Assembly (NCBI GenBank): GCA_900074745.1
Contig: LT598468.1
Location: 310,001-374,000 of the forward strand
Length of the DNA: 64,000 nt
Reading direction: 5' to 3'
Origin: Lachancea mirantina
Lineage: Eukaryota; Ascomycota; Saccharomycetes; Saccharomycetales; Saccharomycetaceae
A program made the translations under genes and the position numbers. The notes below the pieces were generated by a model. It saw only the letters and a list, made by a program, of their open reading frames with translations, did no database searches and had not been told where the DNA came from. Positions 48,566 to 56,871 of the stretch are shown one piece after another; positions within the stretch are counted from its first letter, which is position 1, and each line of letters opens with the position of its first letter.

Positions 48566-51500
48566 TTAACTGCTTACCAGACAATATCCTAGAAGTTGTC
48601 CCAACCTCTGCTCCTGCATGCCGATGCACAACAGCAGAAGTTCCGTGAAGAGAGGTAAATTTTCACTTCTGAGTAGATGAAGAGCAGAAGTGTCAATGAT
48701 CCAAATACTGCAGTCCGTTTCCGTGCTCATCTCCACAAAAAATTCAGGCCCTTCATGTTCTCCAGACAAATCAGAACTTATTCTGCCACAGCATGTCCTA
48801 CTTGCCAAAATTTCATAAATTTGGCCCTGAAGAAGATTATATTTCACTTTCATCATTCCGCTTTCAATGAGGAAAAACACGTTTTCTTGGTGTAATAAGA
48901 CAGAGTGAGCAGCGAGTCTTTTTTTGGTGAAGTACTTACCAAGTTGAGACCACAGTCTCTCCTCTGCTTCTCTGGCATCCTTGTCGGCTGACATTAAGCG
49001 GGGTCTAAATGCCTTCAGAGCTACCAAAAGATGACTGAGAACTGGCTGGTCATTCAAATACTTCTTTTTAATGCTCGAAATGCGCTGCTCATCAAGATAA
49101 AGCTTTTGTACCGCAGAAACAAATTGGGTATTCCGCGGAGTGTTCATAGGTAGAAGCTGTTTTGGGGCCTCGCTCTGAGATTTAGCAGGTCTGTTTTTGC
49201 GTTTGTGCTGCAAATCTCCGTACTGTCTTAAAAATTCGTTTTCACACCATTCAAGAGCATTATTCAGGTCTCCAAACAATTCGACACCATCGAGTAGTCC
49301 AACCTTGTTAAAAGCAGTGTATATGGAATCCCATTCGGTAATCGAGGATATTATAAGCTGGATGCGTTTCGAGATTGTAAACCTTTTAATTCTATTGAAT
49401 CCCTCAGCAGCAGAATAATCGATGTTGTCGGCATTTATGTTCTTGAAATCCAAAATGAGATATTTAATTTTCCGTCTTGCAGCGTTCTTCTCACTAAGTT
49501 CCAAGAGCTTGTCAATTTTCTCCTCGATCGAGATAATAGTTCCAAAGAAGAGTAGATTTTGCAATTTTAAAACATAGATCTGATCCCCTACTTTATTCAA
49601 TAGCTTAGTTTGAATAAAATCCCTGGATACGGTGCTTCTTGCAACTTGGCCATCAAATTCGCCATTGATTGTCTGCAGCTTTGTGCTATCCACAAGGAAT
49701 GAAAAGCAGGCAATTAGTATGCCTACGATGATTCCTAAAACAAAATCGAAAACTCCCATAGTAAACACAATGATAACAACAGTCAAGTATTCAAAGCGAT
49801 TGAGCTTGCCCCATGTATCATAGAGAGCCTCTTTAATCAGTTCATACCCGAGCAAAAAGATGAGAGACCCGACGATGCAAATCGGAATGAATGAAACAAT
49901 GACGGGACCAGTTACCATGACACCAAAAGTTGCCAGTGCCAAAAGAAGACCCGCGAGCGAGCTGTCGGCGCCGGCGCGAATGAAAAGCATGCTGTTCGTG
50001 TAAACCAAGTAATTTTGGACAGATCCTATGAGGCCGGAGAAAAAATTTGAGTAGCCGTGAGCGATAAGTTCTTTGTCCACGTCAAATTTGTCAACGCCAA
50101 CGCTAATTGCTAACGCTGGTACGTTGATTGGAACATGGAGAATGCCGAAAAACGTCAGCGCTAACATCGTTGGCAATTGTTGTAAAACCAAGGACCATTG
50201 GACAGCTTTGAAATTGTACAGCCGATAAAAGTCGTACCATTGCTCAGATGAAGAAGTTTTGTCAAATATCCAACCAATTTTACGCAGCTCCTCTAGAGAA
50301 AGCCCGGGGACAATTGCCACGATGAAATGAAATAAAACCAGAGCAACGATGTAAAATGTCGGCAGAACCAAAGAATTGTCAAAAAGATGCTGTATCAGGA
50401 TTAGAATGACGGCAAGTGCCAAGGGGAATGCCCATTTCGCAAATAGGTCTAAAGATGTGAACAAAGAAAACAAGAATTCTTTGTTATATTCGAATTTCGC
50501 AACACGGGTGCTAACTTCGAAACCAGTGATTATCAAGAAATATCCAACACCGCCGATACACCCTATGAGGATATGACGAGGAAAAAACCCAACAATTTTG
50601 CCAAGGCGCATTTTGCCTAAAAGATAGAAGACGATGCCCGTTACCATTGAACTCAAAGCGTAACACACCACTGTTGTGCTGATTATTTCATTGTCTTGAC
50701 CGGGCAAAGAGCGCATGATGGAACCTGCCATCGCATGGTAAAATGGAGTAATTTCAATCATTTCGCTTCCAATGGCGTCTCCAAAAGAGGAAAAGCCACC
50801 AGAGAAAATGAGTTGTGAAACAATGCTGGAGACGTAAAACATAGAAATGCCTGAAGTGCCCAGATGTGAGAACACTGGCTCTGTTATGGGGAAAATGATC
50901 ATACCGTAAGAAAGAGCATCCAGAATGTTGAGAAGGAGACCAAGGACAACCGCGGGCAGATATCCGAGTGACTTCTTGAGATAAAATCCTGCTTCTGCTT
51001 TGAGAGAGGAGAAATTGCGTCGCGCGGCGTACTGGTGCTGTCCCGTGGCCCAGGAATTGTCAGAAACGTGATGCTCGCCAAAGGTAGGGTCCGAGCTACC
51101 GTATTCGAGCAAATGACTTGAAGTCGGGGACAAAAGTCTCGTGTACTCCTCTGCGCTCGCGTCGACGTCGCCGGCTAAAGAATGGCTGCTGACAGGGGTG
51201 ACAGCAGAGTCGGAAGGCGGCAACTCGTCGATTCCGGCCGCGTTGTCGGAATTGAGCTTTGGAGCGTCCTCGTTTTCGTCCAAACTCAACGTGTCGCGAA
51301 ACGTATTGGACAAGGCTGCGGTTTCGCGGTGAACCTTGCTGGACTCGTGGATGGATCGGGAGCGGTCTGTTGCAATCGGCAGGTATTCTGCGGGCGGCAT
51401 GTGCTTGTCCTTGGACGCGTGCGACTTGGAAAGATACCCCATGTAGGACCTCCCGAGATAGCTCGGGGAAAGCGCCGAATCTTTGCCGCTTGATATCGTC

Positions 51501-51631
51501 CGAGACCGGTTAAAATCGACGCCTGGCGAACCCGGCGCTGCGTGTGACTGCAATCCGAGCGACACGGATATGGCTTCAGAGATGGATTGCCTGTTTCTTG
51601 CCTTTGACGATGGCATGCGCGGCTCGTGCAT
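48566..51631 (-). CDS. VSB1: SulP-like transporter with STAS and cyclic-nucleotide-type domains (Vsb1/YGR125W)
   Basis: The product is 1021 aa from the first ATG (a GTG lies six codons upstream), against 1036 in S. cerevisiae. A long cytosolic N-terminus (about 1-223) is Ser-rich. A SulP/SLC26-type membrane domain runs from about 225 to 650, starting YLPAVVLGLLLNILDALSYG. A STAS domain follows (about 660-810, with KYLILDFKNINADNIDYSAAEGF). A cNMP-binding-like domain lies at about 880-1010 (HSVLLHQENVFFLIESGMMKV). The yeast protein is a vacuolar membrane protein needed for storage of basic amino acids such as arginine. It is not known to be a sulphate carrier despite the family. Whether the C-terminal domain binds a nucleotide is unknown. 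Confidence 0.92.
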   Translation of the reverse strand: MHEPRMPSSKARNRQSISEAISVSLGLQSHAAPGSPGVDFNRSRTISSGKDSALSPSYLGRSYMGYLSKSHASKDKHMPPAEYLPIATDRSRSIHESSKVHRETAALSNTFRDTLSLDENEDAPKLNSDNAAGIDELPPSDSAVTPVSSHSLAGDVDASAEEYTRLLSPTSSHLLEYGSSDPTFGEHHVSDNSWATGQHQYAARRNFSSLKAEAGFYLKKSLGYLPAVVLGLLLNILDALSYGMIIFPITEPVFSHLGTSGISMFYVSSIVSQLIFSGGFSSFGDAIGSEMIEITPFYHAMAGSIMRSLPGQDNEIISTTVVCYALSSMVTGIVFYLLGKMRLGKIVGFFPRHILIGCIGGVGYFLIITGFEVSTRVAKFEYNKEFLFSLFTSLDLFAKWAFPLALAVILILIQHLFDNSLVLPTFYIVALVLFHFIVAIVPGLSLEELRKIGWIFDKTSSSEQWYDFYRLYNFKAVQWSLVLQQLPTMLALTFFGILHVPINVPALAISVGVDKFDVDKELIAHGYSNFFSGLIGSVQNYLVYTNSMLFIRAGADSSLAGLLLALATFGVMVTGPVIVSFIPICIVGSLIFLLGYELIKEALYDTWGKLNRFEYLTVVIIVFTMGVFDFVLGIIVGILIACFSFLVDSTKLQTINGEFDGQVARSTVSRDFIQTKLLNKVGDQIYVLKLQNLLFFGTIISIEEKIDKLLELSEKNAARRKIKYLILDFKNINADNIDYSAAEGFNRIKRFTISKRIQLIISSITEWDSIYTAFNKVGLLDGVELFGDLNNALEWCENEFLRQYGDLQHKRKNRPAKSQSEAPKQLLPMNTPRNTQFVSAVQKLYLDEQRISSIKKKYLNDQPVLSHLLVALKAFRPRLMSADKDAREAEERLWSQLGKYFTKKRLAAHSVLLHQENVFFLIESGMMKVKYNLLQGQIYEILASRTCCGRISSDLSGEHEGPEFFVEMSTETDCSIWIIDTSALHLLRSENLPLFTELLLLCIGMQEQRLGQLLGYCLVSS

Positions 51632-52217
51632 GGTTGTTGAACTCGACACCGAGAAGCTCCAAACGGTGAAATGGAGTCAGCCTGAGCAAGAATTACTATT
51701 AGGCCTCTGAGAGCCCGACGACAAGACCAAAACGCCGCTCTTTCTGCTGATAAGGACGGGGCCGCGACAAAGCGGAAAACGAAGTGAGAGAAAAAAAGAA
51801 TCAGGGAAAAAAAATTCCACAGGGAAAAACGATGCATGCACGGAATGGCGACGAGAGGTAAAGAAAAAAAAAGCCCTAGTACCACGTGACCGGGAGTCAC
51901 CGCAGTCATCACTTCTATCGATTCCGGTCCGCACGTTACACGGAAATCAGCGACGTAGGAGAAGCCCCGAGCGAAGCCGCGCTTCGGGTCGCCGGCACCC
52001 ACAAGCTCTGCCACCTTTCGCCTACAGATATATGAGCTTCAATGCCCCACAAAAGCCCTTGTTTCTGTCTCAGGCGTCCCTTCTTTGTGGTGTGTACGAA
52101 GCAAAGAAGGGATAACCGCTGAGCTGTTGTTTTTGTGCGACCTACGGGTGCTTTTATTCGTAAAACATGATAAATCTACGTGCCGCGGTGTCTGGATGTC
52201 GCGGATATCGGAAGGCC

Positions 52218-52305
52218 GCTGCGCGCCGCTCTTTTCCGCTCCCAGCCGCTCCCCGCCGCTCCCAGTCGCTCACAGCTCTCCACCGCTCTCCACCGCTCCG
52301 CTCCG
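52218..52305. repeat. Degenerate CCGCTCCCA-type tandem repeat
   Basis: About eight imperfect 9-12-bp units of C/T-rich sequence (CCGCTCCCAG, CCGCTCCCC, CCGCTCCCAG, TCGCTCACAG, CTCTCCACCG and relatives). Confidence 0.65.
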
Positions 52306-52767
52306 TCAGCTAGCTAGTTACCAGACTTGGAGCTGCATAGCGCGCCTAAGCCAGATTTCTGGACCGGGAAAGGCCCACCGACAGAGGACCACGCACAAAA
52401 GAAGGCCGATATAGCACGCTTGCTCCGTCAGGGATTCATCACTTCTCGCAACGCCGTCCTCCGTTCTCCGTTCTCCGCGCGAGGTGCACCCGTGCACACG
52501 CCGTGTGAACAGGAAGGGCGTTATGTACGAAAGAACGCTTACTCATTTTCCGTCCAAACTCCGTAGCGCATCCGCACCCGGCGCGGGTATACGGCGGGTT
52601 TGTTTGCGCCGCTGCATGCTACTATAAGCACGGGTTTCCGCGGAGTGCGGCTAATGTGTATTTTATATCCGCTGGAGGGTCCTGCATTTCATGATGACAA
52701 TAGTGTGCACAACCCTGCGGGGATGACAAAAGCGCATCCTTAGTGAGAGAAGCGTAAACACGTAAAA

Positions 52768-52777
52768 TATATAAAAG
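52768..52777 (+). promoter_or_regulatory. TATA box upstream of the 189-aa ORF
   Basis: TATATAAAAG lies 70 bp upstream of the ATG at 52848. A second TATAAA-like element is at 52795-52800. Confidence 0.5.
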
Positions 52778-52847
52778 AACGTCTACGGCCGGCGTATAAA
52801 GGTCTCGTAAGCTAATTGTATTGCACGGTAAGCGCAAGACTGAAACG

Positions 52848-53417
52848 ATGGAGGTAAACCACGTTGTTAGTATTCGCAGACTAAGTATGAACATAGAATC
52901 GAGCGCCAGTTTCAACTCGCTATGGAATCTCACCAGACTGCCCGTGGTCAAAGCGTGGCGCCTTATGAGCTTGACAGCGGATCTCGCTAGAGCGTCTACG
53001 AATCGGTCTGATGAGCAAGGCCAGAGTAGGTCACGTGGGTCAGCGAGCTCCAGGAGAATCACGAGCTCGGATCCGGAACATTTAAAATCTAAAAGGCGGC
53101 TGCCGAAAGGCAGGCCACACGGTTCCGCGGAACGGAAGAGGCGAACCGTCTCGCTCGACGGAAGGCCGCATAGTGGAATCGCAAGCGCGGAGATAAGTAA
53201 AGGTGGCCGAGCGTCGGCCGACGCGCACCATGTACGCTTTGAATTGCCTACGGCGCAGAGTAAGAGCTGGCCTTTGGCTACCCACCGGGGGCTCGAGGTA
53301 GGCAGCGGCAACGGCAATGGTAACAGCGCGGCAGTAGGATACGGAGCTTCGACTTCCGTGACGGAAATGGGGCCTTTCGTGCTGGCGATTCCGCTGACGC
53401 CGGTGCATTCGCTATGA
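52848..53417 (+). CDS. Unrecognised basic 189-aa protein
   Basis: ATG-initiated; a TTG-started extension upstream is ignored. The N-terminal half has a possible helix (FNSLWNLTRLPVVKAWRLMSLTADLARAST). The middle is very basic with PKA-type sites (RRLSM at about 10, SRRITSS, RKRRTVSL). The C-terminus is Gly/Asn/Ser-rich and ends in hydrophobic GPFVLAIPLTPVHSL. I do not recognise it and know of no counterpart between ASN and VSB1 in S. cerevisiae. A TATA box 70 bp upstream supports transcription. Against it, the opposite strand is also open for 273 codons (52622-53443), though that frame starts on TTG and has no early ATG. It converges on ASN. A TTCCGCGGAA palindrome lies inside at 53123-53132. 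Confidence 0.5.
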   Translation: MEVNHVVSIRRLSMNIESSASFNSLWNLTRLPVVKAWRLMSLTADLARASTNRSDEQGQSRSRGSASSRRITSSDPEHLKSKRRLPKGRPHGSAERKRRTVSLDGRPHSGIASAEISKGGRASADAHHVRFELPTAQSKSWPLATHRGLEVGSGNGNGNSAAVGYGASTSVTEMGPFVLAIPLTPVHSL

Positions 53418-53680
53418 ACGGCGGCTTGAACGCCACAAGGCAATTACAAGGCAATGATTTACGAGGGCATAAATAATCTGTAGATATAATAACGATTTTG
53501 GGATAGCAGCGATGTATCATGGGAAATGTCTGTCACGTGACACCGGGCAACACAGTGCACAACACCCAGAGCATATGGGCCAGACACACGGGCGAATCTA
53601 TAAGTTTAAGTAAGTAGGTTACACAGGAGCGGTCGCATATCATCACGTATGTACATATTCAGCGGCATCGCACCACCGGC

Positions 53681-55405
53681 TTATTTGTTGTCGATGTGCT
53701 GCTCGTGGATCTTGGCGAATCTGCCGGAAGGATCCTCTGCGCAGCCCCAGTCGGCCTTTGGAATCCATCTCATCACGGTAGAAGCAGCTGTCTTTTGTGG
53801 GAAAAGAGCGTCAAACTTGAGTCTGTACCAGTACGCTTCCTTGGTGGTAGGGATGTCGTCGCCCCACTCTGGCTTTGGTTGGCTGAATTGCTCGTCCGAG
53901 ATGGAGGCCTCGGCGGTGTCCTTTAGACCATCGATCCACGAGTAGCCTACACCGTCCGAGAACTGCTCCTTCTGTCTCCATAGAATCTCCTCTGGTAAGT
54001 AAGGCTTTTCGTTTGGCTCGTCGCTGGTGTCGAAGGCCTTTCTCAACAGGTACTTCTCGATGCGTCCTTCCTTTTGGTTGATCATCTTTTCCTTTGGATC
54101 GAGGTTCATGCACAGGTCCAAAAACTCTCTGTCCAAGAAGGGCACACGCGCCTCCAAACCCCACGCCATCGTCGACTTGTTGGCTCTCAGGCAGTCAGCC
54201 AAGTGCAGGTTCTTGACACGCTTGACAGATTCCGCGTGAAACTCGGAAGCAGAAGGCGCCTGTGCGAAGTAAAGGTAGCCACCGAAAATCTCGTCGGAAC
54301 CCTCACCGGAGAGCACCATTTTGACACCTTGGGCTTTGATTTTTCTGGCAAGCAAAAACATAGGTGTAGATGCTCTGATCGTGGTGACATCGTAGGTCTC
54401 CAAGTGGTAAATCACATCGTCAAGAGCGTCAAGGCCCTCTTGCAAGGTGAAAGTATGCTCGTGGTGAATGGACCCAACAAACTTGGCAACTTTACGGGCA
54501 GCTTGAAGGTCAGGCGCGTTGGGGAGACCAATCGCAAAAGAGTGTAAGCTCGACCATCCGGCGCTGCGCAGACGGCCCGAGTCGTCCAGACCGGACAGAT
54601 GTCTGGCCTCGGAGTCGTACTGAGCGACGTCCATTTCCTTGTTGACTTTTTCAGTTTCTCTAGCGGCAATGGAGGCGATCAGTGACGAGTCTAGACCGCC
54701 AGAAAGAAGAACACCGTAAGGAACTTCTGCCATGAGTCTCTTTCTGACGGCCTTTTCCAGCGAATGACGGATTTTCTTGTAGTCTACGGGCTCGGTTGGA
54801 ATGCGGCTTTCGTCCAGCCAGTTTGGAGTGTAGTAGCGCGTGATCTCGTCGGTTTCAGAGTCGTATACGTGACCCGGTGGGAAAGCGATGATGCTGTCGC
54901 AGTCCTCTGTGAGACATTTCAGCTCAGAAGCGAAATACACGGCTTTTGGAGACTTGGACGATCTGCCCATGTACAATGTCGTAATCCCGATTGGATCTCT
55001 GGCCGCAACGATACGGTCTTTCTTGGCATCGTACAGACACCATGCGAACATACCGTCCAGATACTTTGGAGCGTCTATGTCGTATTTTTCGTACAGCGGG
55101 ATAATAGGCTCGCAATCCGAGAGCGTAGAGAATGGGTACTCAGAGAATTCCTCTCTGAGCTGGATGTGGTTGTAGATTTCACCGTTGACGGTAAGCGTGT
55201 AGGAGCCATCTTGAGAAGTGATAGGTTGGGCACCGGAGTCGAGGCCGACAATAGCCAATCTTTCGTGAACTAGAATAGTTTTGTTTTTGATCACGTTACC
55301 GGACCAATCAGGACCACGATGTCTGATTCTTTTGGCGAGCTGTAGCGCCTTTTGTTTATAATCTTCGACCGATTCGTGCCTGTGGCAAGCGAAAATTCCA
55401 CACAT
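53681..55405 (-). CDS. ASN1: Glutamine-hydrolysing asparagine synthetase
   Basis: The 574-aa product compares with 572 for Asn1 (YPR145W) and Asn2 (YGR124W), ohnologues represented here by one gene. [10 protein letters not shown]: Cys2 is the N-terminal nucleophile of the glutaminase domain (about 1-190), with [24 protein letters not shown] and NGEIYNH. The synthetase domain has the PP-loop SGGLDSS (235-241), then [10 protein letters not shown]-type [15 protein letters not shown] and [14 protein letters not shown]. It makes asparagine from aspartate, glutamine and ATP. The only clearly variable segment is about 252-275. A Gcn4 site lies 176 bp upstream. NOC4 diverges from it across a 1.5-kb gap that holds snR45 in S. 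cerevisiae. Confidence 0.96.
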   Translation of the reverse strand: MCGIFACHRHESVEDYKQKALQLAKRIRHRGPDWSGNVIKNKTILVHERLAIVGLDSGAQPITSQDGSYTLTVNGEIYNHIQLREEFSEYPFSTLSDCEPIIPLYEKYDIDAPKYLDGMFAWCLYDAKKDRIVAARDPIGITTLYMGRSSKSPKAVYFASELKCLTEDCDSIIAFPPGHVYDSETDEITRYYTPNWLDESRIPTEPVDYKKIRHSLEKAVRKRLMAEVPYGVLLSGGLDSSLIASIAARETEKVNKEMDVAQYDSEARHLSGLDDSGRLRSAGWSSLHSFAIGLPNAPDLQAARKVAKFVGSIHHEHTFTLQEGLDALDDVIYHLETYDVTTIRASTPMFLLARKIKAQGVKMVLSGEGSDEIFGGYLYFAQAPSASEFHAESVKRVKNLHLADCLRANKSTMAWGLEARVPFLDREFLDLCMNLDPKEKMINQKEGRIEKYLLRKAFDTSDEPNEKPYLPEEILWRQKEQFSDGVGYSWIDGLKDTAEASISDEQFSQPKPEWGDDIPTTKEAYWYRLKFDALFPQKTAASTVMRWIPKADWGCAEDPSGRFAKIHEQHIDNK

Positions 55406-55580
55406 TATTAACTGTTTCGAATGGGATTTTCCACCTAAATCTGTTAAAAGACCCTCAATTATGGTAAAGATCGCTATTCCGGTTCCTGATTTTTATAATG
55501 ATTCAAAAATTTTTCACTCTTCCTGTGAGTAATCGCTGATACCCTATCATCGTGAAAAAGGTGAAAAGCGCGCCGTACAC

Positions 55581-55588
55581 ATGACTCA
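55581..55588. promoter_or_regulatory. Gcn4 site upstream of asparagine synthetase
   Basis: ATGACTCA contains the Gcn4 core TGACTCA and lies 176 bp upstream of the ASN ATG. Asparagine synthetase genes are classic general-amino-acid-control targets. Confidence 0.65.
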
Positions 55589-55917
55589 CGCTGGTACTAC
55601 AATGTGATATTCAAGGTGACACTACAAGTTTAGATTTCGTAAAATTTCTTGGTAAATGACGCGAAGGTGGCCTCTTGCAGACTCCTCGAAAGAATGTCCG
55701 GCGCATATCAAATGGTTACTTTTATCGCGATAAGAAACAGATAACTTACGTGAAAAGGCCAAGTTTCATGCGCCAGTCAGCCGATTTCTGTACCCCATCA
55801 AAGAGCAGCGGTAGACTCCACGACTCAAACAATACAGGCGCGACCCAATATCTCTGAAATCGCTCCCACCTTAGTGCGGGGATGTTCACATCTTCTACCG
55901 ATTTGGATTCACACAAT

Positions 55918-55943
55918 GGACGTCTGGCGCCTGCCAGACGTCC
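55918..55943. repeat. Inverted repeat, 11-bp perfect stem
   Basis: GGACGTCTGGC, loop GCCT, GCCAGACGTCC. The stem can extend to 14 bp with one T-G pair. It lies 18 bp upstream of the C-box of the snoRNA candidate. Confidence 0.8.
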
Positions 55944-55949
55944 GTTGCG

Positions 55950-56110
55950 TGGTAAGCTACGATGATGACCGAGATCTCCTTGATAATTTTTGTAAGAATC
56001 AGAATTTTCTAACAGTGTCCTTGTGCATTCTGAGAATGTAACAAGATTAATGGCTGCGCAGGAACCACTTTCTCCATCAAAACCTCGAGAGCAGCTGAAG
56101 AGCTGCCCGC
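55950..56110 (+). ncRNA. snR45: Candidate box C/D snoRNA at the snR45 position
   Basis: In S. cerevisiae snR45 (about 172 nt, guides 18S acetylation at C1773) lies between NOC4 and ASN1. The corresponding gap here has one good C box, ATGATGA at 55962-55968. D-box candidates CTGA are at 56030-56033 and 56095-56098; the latter gives a snR45-like length. AGCT next to the C box (55956-55959) and AGCT after the second D box (56101-56104) could close a short stem. Short stretches CGCAGG and CCTTGT are complementary to 18S helix 45 sequence, but too short to prove guiding. Ends are approximate and the call rests largely on synteny. Confidence 0.35.
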
Positions 56111-56787
56111 AAGAAGAATTGTTCGAATTATGTCGCAAATAGGATCATCCTCTTCTTAATAAAACTTGGAAGGTCATATGGTTTGTTGGGAGTATATCGG
56201 CGAGGACCGTGAATGATTTCGTTTTCTTATATAGTTTTCTCAAAGCATAACGTACGAAATAGTTTTAAGTTGGCATTAGGGCTACAGTCGCGGTATATAT
56301 AAAGTAACGCCTGTACAAAGTTTTCGAGGATAAGAGTTATTGTAATATGAACGCCGGCCTTTACTTTATACTTTGAGTTTTTTGGGCAGGAGATAAGATT
56401 ATTTGAAGAGCTGTCGGAGTTTCCGGTCGAACGTGTCATAGAGCTATGCACGCACCAAACTATGGAAAGTTTGAGACCTTAAAATGGGCTGCAGAACCAG
56501 CTGAGCTGTGCGCGAATTGCCCACGAGAGGAATGCGTTCTTCAAGCCCTGAATTAGGATTAGTTTTAGTCTTGATGGTGTTTTTGTCGTTTTATGGCGAA
56601 CAAACGACGCGCATCATTCTCTTCCCTGAAGTCGAAAAGGTTTAGTTTGCTCCTGCTGGCCTCCCAGGAAAGGCCAGTACTGTTTAAGGTTGTCTTTGGG
56701 TAGCTCGTGTCATGTTTTATCTCGTCGTCTGTCAGACTCTCGGTAAATCTGAACATAATCATGTACGTCGTTGGTTCGGCGTATATG

Positions 56788-56830
56788 GAAAATTTTCTAG
56801 AAGAAAAGAGATGAGATGAGATGGGATGAG
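56788..56830 (+). promoter_or_regulatory. RRPE and PAC-like motifs of NOC4
   Basis: GAAAATTTTC (56788-56797) is an RRPE core. GATGAG occurs three times in 56810-56830 as GATGAGATGAGATGGGATGAG. The last copy is 42 bp before the NOC4 ATG. Confidence 0.65.
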
Positions 56831-56871
56831 ATTAATACAGATCAATAGAAGAGAATACGACATTAGCCAAG

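Larger units (their letters stand above)
51632..52847. other. VSB1-ORF189 divergent intergenic region
   Basis: 1.2 kb holds the VSB1 promoter, A-rich tracts near 51783-51880, a degenerate CCGCTCCCA/CCGCTCTCCA repeat at about 52218-52305 and GTTCTCC repeats near 52458-52475. Frames here are low-complexity and not gene-like. A TATA box at 52768 serves the next ORF. Confidence 0.5.
55406..56871. other. ASN-NOC4 divergent intergenic region
   Basis: 1.47 kb without a protein gene. It contains a Gcn4 site (55581-55588), a strong hairpin (55918-55943), a C-box-like ATGATGA (55962-55968) with downstream CTGA boxes, and the NOC4 RRPE/PAC motifs (56788-56830). In S. cerevisiae the snoRNA gene snR45 lies between the same two genes. 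Confidence 0.6.

Noticed and set aside
52622-53443. 273-codon minus-strand frame opposite the 189-aa ORF
   Set aside because: It starts on TTG with no ATG for most of its length and has no promoter-like sequence in front; the plus-strand frame has an ATG and a TATA box.
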